A stretch of 6,075 bases of DNA from JAVBNU01 sp031551265 (lineage in GTDB: Bacteria; Cyanobacteriota; Vampirovibrionia; Gastranaerophilales; Gastranaerophilaceae), in assembly GCA_031551265.1 (NCBI GenBank), contig JAVBNU010000081.1:1-6075 (forward strand). The letters are read 5' to 3'. This document shows positions 1-5,657 of this stretch, one piece after another (the first letter of the stretch is position 1; each line of letters begins with the position of its first letter). The notes below the pieces were generated by a model that was not told where the DNA came from, searched no databases, and saw only the letters and a program-made list of their open reading frames with translations. A program made the translations under genes and the position numbers.

Positions 1-758
1 ATGTTGAGTATGAAAAACTCAAAGACATTGATAAATTTGCTCTGCATAAGCTCAATGTCTTAATAAAAAATGTAACCGAATCATTTGAAAGCTATGAGTT
101 TTACAAGTATTTTCAGTACTTGCAGAACTTTGCAGCTGTTGATTTGAGTTCATTCTATTTGGATATTATAAAAGACAGATTGTACACAGCCGGCAAAAAT
201 TCGCTATCAAGACGCGCTGCACAAACTGTTTTATATGAGCTTTCACAGGCGCTTGTGAGTATATTAGTTCCTGTTATGCCCCATCAGGCCGAGGATATTT
301 GGCAAAATATTGCACATGCACAGCGTAAAGGTATTGAAAGCGCATTGCTTGTCGATTTTGCTAAAGTTAACAATAGATGGTTTAATGAAGCTGTTGAAAG
401 CGAGTTCAGTGAAATCTTAAAGCTAAGAGAGATTGTAACTCGCGCTATTGAACCGTTACGGGCTGATAAAAAAGTCGGAAGTTCACTGGAAGTCGGTGTT
501 GTTGTTAAATCAGCTAAAAATCCGGATTTATTGAAAAAATATGAATGTGAACTTTGCAATATATTTATTACATCCCAAGCGAGTCTGGGCGATAGCAAAC
601 CAACAGATGTTTTGAACGAGTATACAGAAGAAGATTACACGATTTATGTTGTACCGGCAAAAGGCGAAAAATGCGCACGCTGCTGGAAGTACCGTGAACT
701 TGGCGTAGTTGCTGACCATCCTGAGATTTGCGAAGATTGCTATTCAGCTATATCGTAA
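1..758 (+). CDS. ileS: Isoleucyl-tRNA synthetase, C-terminal part (5' end outside window)
   Basis: This is the 3' end of the gene for isoleucyl-tRNA synthetase, the cytoplasmic enzyme that charges tRNA-Ile with isoleucine. The frame is open from the left edge (first complete codon at position 3) to TAA at 756-758, giving about 251 residues. The visible part is the anticodon-binding helical domain, with the class I signature region FYLDIIKDRLY near 150-185. It ends in a zinc-binding segment with CARCW at 672-686 and CEDC at 729-740; the four cysteines are the expected zinc ligands of bacterial IleS. The catalytic Rossmann domain and the HIGH and KMSKS motifs lie upstream of the window. A TTG at 120 is an internal leucine codon, not a start, because the conserved reading continues upstream of it. 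The gene faces the leftward hydrolase unit convergently. The family assignment is secure. Confidence 0.95.
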   Translation, partial: VEYEKLKDIDKFALHKLNVLIKNVTESFESYEFYKYFQYLQNFAAVDLSSFYLDIIKDRLYTAGKNSLSRRAAQTVLYELSQALVSILVPVMPHQAEDIWQNIAHAQRKGIESALLVDFAKVNNRWFNEAVESEFSEILKLREIVTRAIEPLRADKKVGSSLEVGVVVKSAKNPDLLKKYECELCNIFITSQASLGDSKPTDVLNEYTEEDYTIYVVPAKGEKCARCWKYRELGVVADHPEICEDCYSAIS

Positions 759-783
759 ATCAAAGAATGAAATTAATATTTCG

Positions 784-799
784 TGGGCTAGCGAGCCCA
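784..799. repeat. Small perfect hairpin between convergent genes
   Basis: TGGGCT (784-789) and AGCCCA (794-799) form a perfect 6-bp stem around a four-base loop, extendable by a G-T wobble (783/800). It sits in the 65-bp gap between the ileS stop and the small leftward gene's stop. Neither strand has a T-tract after it, so it is a poor intrinsic terminator. The minus-strand reading TAGGATGGGCT resembles TAGGGTGGGCT in the 5312-5657 gap, which suggests a dispersed short repeat. It could still help separate the two converging transcripts. Confidence 0.45.
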
Positions 800-823
800 T
801 CCTACGTTGATACAGCTAAACGG

Positions 824-970
824 CTAAATATTTTTGGCCCTGTAAGTATTTTCAGGGTGGTTTGAGTTTGATAAAACGATTTCACGATACTCGTTTTTAT
901 CGATATTAACGCCCATTTTATTGATGTCGATTTTAAATTTCTTTTTCGGTTTTTTGTTTTTGTTATCCAT
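824..970 (-). CDS. Small lysine-rich protein, 48 aa, overlapping the hydrolase gene
   Basis: I do not recognise this family. The frame begins with ATG at 970-968, inside the last codons of the upstream hydrolase gene (8-bp overlap), and ends with TAG at 826-824, giving 48 residues. A GGAG Shine-Dalgarno sequence lies at 984-981, ten bases before the ATG. The product starts MDNKNKKPKKKFKID and is strongly basic at its N-terminus. The C-terminal half is polar (around EYREIVLSNSNHPENTYR). There is no signal peptide, membrane segment or cysteine. The overlap and the Shine-Dalgarno placement point to translational coupling with the hydrolase. A basic, Asn-rich small protein might bind nucleic acid or a partner protein, but nothing in the sequence decides this. 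An accidental frame remains possible, though the codon content looks like that of the neighbours. Confidence 0.6.
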   Translation of the reverse strand: MDNKNKKPKKKFKIDINKMGVNIDKNEYREIVLSNSNHPENTYRAKNI

Positions 971-1793
971 TTTCGCAGTACTCCGAGATAGGTGATACCT
1001 GTCTCATTTCTCTAAGTCGTAACAAATCAAGCTCCCAATACAGTGCTGTTTCCTCAAGACCGCCTTGTTGCAAGACTTTGCCTGAGGGAATTGTAATCAT
1101 TGAATTACCTATGCCATAAAAGGAGTTATTAAGTTGTTCGCATAAGTTTGAGGTAACAAAACAGACGAAATTATCAGCCGCTCTTGCTATGTTGAGTGAT
1201 TGCCAAGTATTGATGAACAATTCTTTCTCAGCATCATCTGCGTTGATAAAATTACACCACGCAGATGGTGATACGATGATTTCTGCACCTTGTTTCATTA
1301 ACTCGTTGTATAAAAGTGGATATCTGATATCGAAACAAATACTTATGCCAACTTTCGCAAAATCCAAATCTGCTACAACAACCTTTTCGCCGGGAGTAAT
1401 ATATTTACCTTCTGTGCCGCCAAAATAATTAAAAAGATTTATTTTTCTATATTCCGCCACAACTTCACCTGCGCGATTAAGCACAAAACAGGTATTATAA
1501 AGCTTACCATTGTCATTAATAATTACGGAGCCGCAAGCGATATTTGTATTGTATTTTCTGGCAACGTTTGCCAAAAACTTAATTATTTCACCACCATTTG
1601 CATCTTCAGGTGAAGTCTCAAGATTTTTACCTAATCCTGTACTAAAAAATTCAGGCAAAACAACCAAATCAAGCTTTTTATCTTTGTTTTGTTCGATAAA
1701 ATTTTGAACTTTTAACAGATTATTTTCTTTACTTTCCACGTCAGAGGTCATCTGAATATTTAATATACCGGCAGTTTGTTTTGATTCACCCAT
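963..1793 (-). CDS. Carbon-nitrogen hydrolase of the nitrilase superfamily (amidase-like)
   Basis: A 276-residue cytoplasmic hydrolase of the nitrilase superfamily, a usual length for the single-domain Nit/omega-amidase branch, which cleaves amide C-N bonds through a thioester intermediate. The catalytic Glu-Lys-Cys triad is visible: E48 in LPEFFSTG, K117 in YRKINLF, and C153 in ISICFDIRYP. Further family landmarks are ARAADN (203-208, the usual ARAxEN region) and YGIGNSMITIPSGKV (226-240, the usual GxSxIxxPxG region). The CFDIRYP form around the cysteine resembles omega-amidase/Nit2-like enzymes more than true nitrilases, but the substrate cannot be read from sequence. The start ATG at 1793-1791 follows AAAAGGA, with AGGA at 1804-1801 seven bases away. 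It is divergent from the exported-protein gene at 1903 and is followed by the overlapping small gene, probably in one transcript. The superfamily is certain; the exact activity is inference. Confidence 0.9.
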   Translation of the reverse strand: MGESKQTAGILNIQMTSDVESKENNLLKVQNFIEQNKDKKLDLVVLPEFFSTGLGKNLETSPEDANGGEIIKFLANVARKYNTNIACGSVIINDNGKLYNTCFVLNRAGEVVAEYRKINLFNYFGGTEGKYITPGEKVVVADLDFAKVGISICFDIRYPLLYNELMKQGAEIIVSPSAWCNFINADDAEKELFINTWQSLNIARAADNFVCFVTSNLCEQLNNSFYGIGNSMITIPSGKVLQQGGLEETALYWELDLLRLREMRQVSPISEYCENG

Positions 1794-1821
1794 TGTGCAA
1801 TCCTTTTAAGCTGACTATTTT

Positions 1822-1830
1822 AATATACCA
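1822..1830 (-). promoter_or_regulatory. Predicted extended -10 promoter of the hydrolase unit
   Basis: Read on the minus strand this is TGG-TATATT, an extended -10 element matching TATAAT in five of six positions. Transcription would start near 1815, giving a leader of about 22 bases that contains the Shine-Dalgarno sequence at 1804-1801. No good -35 hexamer is seen. It shares the 109-bp divergent region with the rightward promoter at 1888-1896. Confidence 0.4.
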
Positions 1831-1887
1831 CTTAAATATGAAGATAAAAATATTGTTCACCTAGCGTATGCCCAAAATTTAAATGTT

Positions 1888-1896
1888 TGATATAAT
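1888..1896 (+). promoter_or_regulatory. Extended -10 promoter placed for a leaderless mRNA
   Basis: TGATATAAT is a perfect extended -10 (TGn-TATAAT). TATAAT ends at 1896 and the ATG begins at 1903, so the predicted transcription start falls at or within a base or two of the ATG. There is no Shine-Dalgarno sequence in the six bases TATACA between them, and no convincing -35 hexamer at the usual distance. The mRNA is therefore predicted to be leaderless. Confidence 0.6.
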
Positions 1897-1902
1897 TATA
1901 CA

Positions 1903-2331
1903 ATGAGATTACGGAATTATATTGGGATTTTATTGATACTCTTGGTAGTGTATGCGACACCTGTGTTTGCAGCGAGACTGTATCCTGAAAAAGATTACCA
2001 ACAGGCATGGTGTGGCGATAATCGTGGTGTTTTAGAGGTTAGATTACCTGATTTGGCTAGAGTGGACTGTGTGACAAAAACGCATGCTGTAGAGTTTGAT
2101 TTTGCTGACAAATGGGGTGAAGCAATCGGGCAGGCTCTTTATTACGGAACTGCATTGAACAAGCAACCCGGCATTGTACTTATTATGGAAAATCCTGAAA
2201 AAGACAGACGTTATCTCAACAGAGTGATGGCTGTGGCTAAGGATTACAATATTGAGGTTTGGACAATCGGGCCTGACTATATTATGAGAAAAATCACTCA
2301 GAGTAAAAACAACGCGAATCAGCTCTATTAG
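1903..2331 (+). CDS. Exported protein with PD-(D/E)xK nuclease-like motif pattern
   Basis: A 142-residue hypothetical protein. It begins with a clear Sec signal peptide: basic RLRN, a hydrophobic core YIGILLILLVVY, and VFA ending at residue 23, with cleavage likely before A24. The mature part of about 119 residues resembles a family I recall only as uncharacterised, with blocks around YQQAWC (32-37), LPDLARVDC (48-56), EFDFADKWGEAIGQALYYG (64-82) and IVLIMENP (91-98). D55, E64, D66, K70 and the Q77-A-L-Y-Y81 spacing resemble the acid-acid-lysine core plus QxxxY motif of RecB/Cas4-type PD-(D/E)xK nucleases. The classic ExK is not intact (EFD, with the lysine displaced), so the nuclease link is inference. 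C37 and C56 could form a disulfide outside the cytoplasm. The start is fixed by the signal peptide; there is no Shine-Dalgarno sequence. The kinase gene follows 54 bp later with its own promoter. Confidence 0.8.
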   Translation: MRLRNYIGILLILLVVYATPVFAARLYPEKDYQQAWCGDNRGVLEVRLPDLARVDCVTKTHAVEFDFADKWGEAIGQALYYGTALNKQPGIVLIMENPEKDRRYLNRVMAVAKDYNIEVWTIGPDYIMRKITQSKNNANQLY

Positions 2332-2369
2332 TTTGATGATTCCGAGTTTGCAGCAATAATTTTATTTTT

Positions 2370-2378
2370 TGTTATAAT
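2370..2378 (+). promoter_or_regulatory. Extended -10 promoter of the kinase gene, leaderless spacing
   Basis: TGTTATAAT is again a perfect extended -10 (TGn-TATAAT). TATAAT ends at 2378 and the kinase ATG starts at 2386, which puts the expected transcription start at the ATG itself. The intervening TTTAGCA (2379-2385) has no Shine-Dalgarno sequence. No good -35 hexamer is seen at 16-18 bp. The arrangement repeats that of the preceding gene. Confidence 0.6.
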
Positions 2379-2385
2379 TTAGCAT

Positions 2386-3393
2386 ATGATTACGCTATTT
2401 ATAACTACAATAATTTGTTTGCTTGTAATTATCGGAGTTTTGCTTTGGATGCGTCAGCGTGCAAAAAAATATTTCATCAGAAATGTTGAGGTTTTGAAAC
2501 GGATTATTACCTGCATAAATTCTGTCAGATACGGGAACCTCTCGGAGCGTGTGGGCTTGGATAGTGATGAGGCTGAGTATCATCTTCTTGTTGAGAGTGT
2601 TAACCGTATGATTGAGACGCTTGAGGATCGCGAGGGAATGATTGCCGAATATCAAAAATGGATGACCGAAAAAAACGAGTCACTGGAGCTGTTGATAAAA
2701 AAAGAGCACGATTCGCATAATCTGCGTAAAGACTTTCTTGCAACGCTAGGACACGATTTAAAAGTGCCTCTGCTTGCCGAATCGAATACTTTGGATTTTT
2801 TATTGGAAGGTAATTTCGGGCAGCTTAGCGAAAAACAAAATGAAGCTATAGCAAAAATGAAAAAATCTAATAATGAGCTGCTGGAGCTTGTGGATATTAT
2901 GCTCGAGACTTATAAGGTTGAAGATAATTTGATGGAGCTTAAAAAAACGATAATCAACTTGAACCACTTAACCAATGAAGTTGTCTCTGATCTGGAAATG
3001 CTGAATGAGTCTGCTAATAAGAAGATTGAGCGTGTTTTTAAGGATGAGGTGCAAATTTATGTTGATCCGTTCCAAATGAAACGGGTTCTTAAAAATCTTT
3101 TGTTTAATGCTTTGTCTTTCACGACTGATGATTCGAATGTCATTATCGAATTAGAAAAAAATGAGCAAAATGTGTTAATAAAAATCATTGATTTTGGCTC
3201 AGGCATTGAGCAAGAGAATATACCTCGAATATTTGATAAATATTTTTCGGCGGCGAAAAAGTTTCGCAAAGTCGGAACAGGGTTGGGGCTTTATCTCTCA
3301 AATGAAATCGTAAAAGCGCACAATGGCGAAATAAAAGTCGAAAGCACGCCATATGAAAAAACAGTGTTTACAATTATTTTGCCGCTTGAGTAA
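2386..3393 (+). CDS. Sensor histidine kinase with one membrane helix
   Basis: A 335-residue two-component histidine kinase that should autophosphorylate a histidine and pass the phosphate to a response regulator. Residues 3-21 form a single membrane helix at the N-terminus. A HAMP-like linker and coiled coil follow (about 41-110), then the HisKA dimerisation domain with the H-box GHDLKVPL (H123 phosphoacceptor, D124 the acidic partner). The C-terminal HATPase domain has all its boxes: N-box NLLFNALSFT (N237, N241), G1 DFGSGI (269-274), F-box IFDKYF (282-287) and G2 GTGLGL (297-302). MLETYK after the second helix recalls cyanobacterial-type kinases. There is no periplasmic loop or PAS/GAF domain, so the signal must enter through the membrane helix, HAMP region or a partner protein. 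No response regulator lies in the window. The 3' end overlaps the convergent gene by 20 bp. Start by extended -10 spacing; no Shine-Dalgarno sequence. Confidence 0.9.
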   Translation: MITLFITTIICLLVIIGVLLWMRQRAKKYFIRNVEVLKRIITCINSVRYGNLSERVGLDSDEAEYHLLVESVNRMIETLEDREGMIAEYQKWMTEKNESLELLIKKEHDSHNLRKDFLATLGHDLKVPLLAESNTLDFLLEGNFGQLSEKQNEAIAKMKKSNNELLELVDIMLETYKVEDNLMELKKTIINLNHLTNEVVSDLEMLNESANKKIERVFKDEVQIYVDPFQMKRVLKNLLFNALSFTTDDSNVIIELEKNEQNVLIKIIDFGSGIEQENIPRIFDKYFSAAKKFRKVGTGLGLYLSNEIVKAHNGEIKVESTPYEKTVFTIILPLE

Positions 3394-5311
3394 TCAAATC
3401 GTCATTTGTAACAATGGGTATTGCACAGCTTATACGCTTGGTGTTGCCATCTGTGTTTTCGAATTTTAGGCACTTGTTATTTTGTGTATCCCAGTAAAAA
3501 TGTGCCCTGTGAACGGCTTTTAGCTGTGGGATAAGTGCATTACACTCACCATAGCCGACCGAGCCGATGTGAGGCTTTTGTTTTGATTTTTCGATTATTT
3601 CAGCGGGTATTGTTTCGCCATCATCTTCGACCGAAAAAATTATCCTGTTATTTTCACTATCTTTTTCACAGTTAACTTTGATATTTTCGCCACCTGATGA
3701 AACTGCGTTATTTACTAATTCATAAAATACAGTATAAAGAGTGTTTGGCTTGATCTCGTCATTAAAAGAAATTGCGTTAAGCAAATCTGTATTTTGCGCA
3801 GTGATGTTTAAGTCAGAGTATTTGTATTCTTTTCTCAAATCAGCTATAGCTGACTCAAATATCTGAGAAGGAGAGTCTTTGACTTCATAATCGTAATATC
3901 CGTGCCTAACTATATTGTCATATCGGCGATAGGTTCCGTGTGAGGCTTTAACAAGGTCAGATATTTCGCTTCTCAAGTCATTTAGGTCTCCATCAACATG
4001 TTTGAGTGGGATATCAAAAACGGATGTACCGCTTCGTTGAGGGATATCGTGGCTAAAAGAATCAAAAAGGCTTAGGTGGTCGTATTCCAGAGAGTGTTTG
4101 TTTTTTTCATACCATCTTATAAAATTTTCAGGAGCTTCTCTGGAAACCCTACTATAAGCTTCACGGAGGGCATTTTTTGTTTTACATGTGTCTAGGATAT
4201 CATTGGCGATTTTATGGGTATCTTCAAAATCACCGAATTCCGACACACACGGTTCAGGATCTGTTAGAATATATTCATCCCTGAAAAGATTTTCTGGAAT
4301 TTTGGAGTTATTAATCGGCCACATAATGCTCAAACGCGTTCTATTTTTACCTTCTTTGTGTGTCGTTTCAATTTTTGTCGCACCATTATTTGAGTAGTTG
4401 CGAACCATTTTACCGACAGTGTAGAAATTAGGCGCTTGATAATCCGTGCGGCTACCCATTAAAGCTCTTTCTAATTCATTTGTTTGATATTTGGCCAAAA
4501 GTTCGCTATCTGATTCGATGTTAAACTCAATACATTTATTATCAAAGTTTTTTGCCAATGCGCAGTCAAGAAAAATTTCTCCGTTTTTAGGGGTAAATTC
4601 GACCATCGTCTGCAAAGCAGTAATAAGTGCTAAGAACATGGTATTATTCCATCCGTATTGATTGAGAATAGTTGTTTCAGGGTACTGTTCAAGGATATTT
4701 GTATCTACTGAGAAGCTGATATTTTTTTCTTCACAAAGTTTTTTTATTTGGGGGGAAATTAAATCCATAATTTCAGGTAATGTCCTTTTTTTATCATACA
4801 AATTATTATCAGCAATCATTTGAAAATTATTGACAACTCGTTCTAAGCGCTGTTTAGTTTTTTGAAGAATTTTTTCTGTATCAACTTTTGTTTTTTTATC
4901 ATATTGCGCACGTTGTAAAAGTGATTTGAAGGCAAAGATCTCATTTCCGACATCATGACCGAAATCTGCGGTTAAAGTACTTACTTCTCGGCTATACACA
5001 CTGCAACACCAGTCGCCAATATCTTTATCAGCCTTTGAATTTGTTTGAAGCGCAAGTTCAATCTGCTTGTCATACTGTTCGTTAGCGCCAAGTTCTTTAT
5101 TTTTAGCCAAAGCTTCATTATATATATCTTGAGCGAGCTTCAACGGCATTTGTATATCGATTCTATCGTCAGGAGCGCTTTTGAAGGGGATGTAATAAGC
5201 GTAGTTATGATAATTGTTTTTATTAACGGCTCTTCGCTGCTCGGTTTGCACATTTGTACCTTTAGTATTCGTAGGCAAATAACAACTATATTTTAATGGA
5301 GTAACTTTCAT
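3374..5311 (-). CDS. Cytoplasmic protein with two tandem histidine-kinase-like modules
   Basis: A 645-residue protein with no signal peptide or membrane helix. Residues 1-50 are a polar, Asn/Tyr-rich leader ending in YYIPFKSAP. Module 1 (about 105-333): a dimerisation-type helix with FGHDVGNEI (H119-D120), a second helix (145-170), a kinase-like linker (TLPEIMDLISPQIKKLCEEK), then an ATPase-like fold. The N-box region (219-240, ending VEFTPKNGE) lacks the key Asn and the glycine boxes are gone, so it is probably a pseudo-ATPase. Module 2 (about 411-633): FSHDIPQRSG (H421-D422), a second helix region (440-470), N-box YELVNNAV (530-537, E531 and N535 kept), a G1-like VEDDGETIP (561-569, D563/G565 kept) and a weak G2-like IGSVGYGE (582-589). 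No receiver domain is seen. GAGGGA at 5320-5315 is the Shine-Dalgarno sequence for ATG 5311-5309. The kinase resemblance is by eye. Alternative roles are scaffold, phosphotransfer protein or anti-sigma-type ATPase. Confidence 0.75.
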   Translation of the reverse strand: MKVTPLKYSCYLPTNTKGTNVQTEQRRAVNKNNYHNYAYYIPFKSAPDDRIDIQMPLKLAQDIYNEALAKNKELGANEQYDKQIELALQTNSKADKDIGDWCCSVYSREVSTLTADFGHDVGNEIFAFKSLLQRAQYDKKTKVDTEKILQKTKQRLERVVNNFQMIADNNLYDKKRTLPEIMDLISPQIKKLCEEKNISFSVDTNILEQYPETTILNQYGWNNTMFLALITALQTMVEFTPKNGEIFLDCALAKNFDNKCIEFNIESDSELLAKYQTNELERALMGSRTDYQAPNFYTVGKMVRNYSNNGATKIETTHKEGKNRTRLSIMWPINNSKIPENLFRDEYILTDPEPCVSEFGDFEDTHKIANDILDTCKTKNALREAYSRVSREAPENFIRWYEKNKHSLEYDHLSLFDSFSHDIPQRSGTSVFDIPLKHVDGDLNDLRSEISDLVKASHGTYRRYDNIVRHGYYDYEVKDSPSQIFESAIADLRKEYKYSDLNITAQNTDLLNAISFNDEIKPNTLYTVFYELVNNAVSSGGENIKVNCEKDSENNRIIFSVEDDGETIPAEIIEKSKQKPHIGSVGYGECNALIPQLKAVHRAHFYWDTQNNKCLKFENTDGNTKRISCAIPIVTNDDLITQAAK

Positions 5312-5314
5312 CTT

Positions 5315-5320
5315 TCCCTC
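5315..5320 (-). promoter_or_regulatory. Ribosome binding site of the tandem kinase-like gene
   Basis: The minus strand reads GAGGGA three bases before the ATG (GAGG five bases before it), a good Shine-Dalgarno match that fixes the start. It contrasts with the two rightward genes of the window, which have none. A possible -10 (TATCAT on the minus strand, 5334-5329) lies just upstream, but it has no convincing -35 hexamer and I do not call it separately. Confidence 0.6.
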
Positions 5321-5403
5321 ATATTCTGATGATATTTATTTAAAGTCGCTGAAAAAAAAACGTTGCTAGCACAAAGTACGGTTATTAAGATTTTTTAAGA
5401 AAT

Positions 5404-5530
5404 TGTCATTGCGAACGAGAGTACTCTGCAGAGCAAAATGATTGAGCATCATTTTGTGAGAGGTAAATCCATGTTAAATAATCTCAATAGTACTGGATTG
5501 CCGCGTCGCCTATGGCTCCTCGCAATGACG
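5404..5530. repeat. Palindromic dispersed repeat element, about 127 bp
   Basis: The outer ends are a perfect 10-bp inverted repeat, GTCATTGCGA (5405-5414) and TCGCAATGAC (5520-5529). Inside are two overlapping perfect palindromes, AGAGTACTCT (5418-5427) and CTCTGCAGAG (5424-5433), and a hairpin with a 9-bp stem, CAAAATGAT (5434-5442) with ATCATTTTG (5448-5456). The end reading GTCATTGCGAGGAGC on the minus strand, followed by a GGCGACG...GGCAATCC segment, matches from memory a family of intergenic repeats found in many unrelated bacterial genomes. It encodes no transposase and would be moved, if at all, by an enzyme made elsewhere. It lies between the tandem kinase-like gene and the pyrophosphatase gene. 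Element limits are set by the inverted repeats; no target duplication was identified. Confidence 0.7.
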
Positions 5531-5547
5531 GCAAAGGATTGGACAGT

Positions 5548-5591
5548 AGTGTAAGCCCACCCTAATTTATAGTCGCAGTTAGGCTTATACT
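5548..5591. repeat. Imperfect inverted repeat next to the palindromic element
   Basis: AGTGTAAGCC (5548-5557) pairs with GGCTTATACT (5582-5591), giving ten pairs with one wobble around a 24-base loop. CCTAA (5561-5565) and TTAGG (5579-5583) offer a competing pairing. The minus strand reads TAGGGTGGGCTTACAC, similar to TAGGATGGGCT beside ileS, so this may be a second copy of a short dispersed repeat. It has no coding content. Confidence 0.4.
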
Positions 5592-5603
5592 TATACTGAA
5601 TAA

Positions 5604-5635
5604 AAAAGAGACCGGCTTTTCAACTGGTCTCTTTT
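5604..5635 (-). terminator. hppA: Strong intrinsic terminator of the pyrophosphatase gene
   Basis: AAAAGAGACCGG (5604-5615) and CTGGTCTCTTTT (5624-5635) form a 12-bp stem with one G-T wobble and an eight-base loop. On the minus strand the stem runs into TCTTTTTTATT, a classic terminator T-tract. It begins 22 bases beyond the pyrophosphatase stop codon. The A/T-flanked symmetry means it may also stop rightward transcription. Confidence 0.85.
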
Positions 5636-5657
5636 GAAATTATATAATCAATAAAGA

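Noticed and set aside
284..719. Two leftward frames opposite ileS (284-598 and 528-719)
   Set aside because: They are antisense to a conserved enzyme domain and have no family features or ribosome binding site.
784..799. Hairpin read as the ileS intrinsic terminator
   Set aside because: It lacks a T-tract on either strand and has a short stem; it is kept as a repeat or structure only.
822..839. GGCTAAA/TTTGGCC hairpin at the end of the small gene as its terminator
   Set aside because: The seven-pair stem contains a wobble, includes the stop codon, and has no clear T-tract on the minus strand.
1189..1707. Two rightward frames (1189-1428, 1510-1707) opposite the hydrolase
   Set aside because: The opposite strand carries the complete catalytic triad and family motifs; these are shadows.
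1853..1858. TTGTTC as a -35 for the promoter at 1888-1896
   Set aside because: The 32-bp spacing to TATAAT is far outside the usable range.
2395..3269. Leftward frames opposite the kinase (2395-2655, 3057-3269)
   Set aside because: They are antisense to a kinase with all its boxes intact and have no independent signals.
4188..5296. Rightward frames (4188-4397, 5045-5296) opposite the tandem kinase-like gene
   Set aside because: The hydrophobic content is a by-product of antisense reading; no start signals were seen and the long leftward frame explains the region.
5438..5554. Rightward 38-codon frame from ATG at 5438
   Set aside because: It lies almost entirely in the palindromic repeat, has no Shine-Dalgarno sequence, and its translation reflects the repeat sequence.
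5401..5600. CRISPR or tRNA-like structure in the non-coding gap
   Set aside because: No regularly spaced direct repeats and no cloverleaf or T-loop consensus; the structure is explained by inverted repeats and a terminator.
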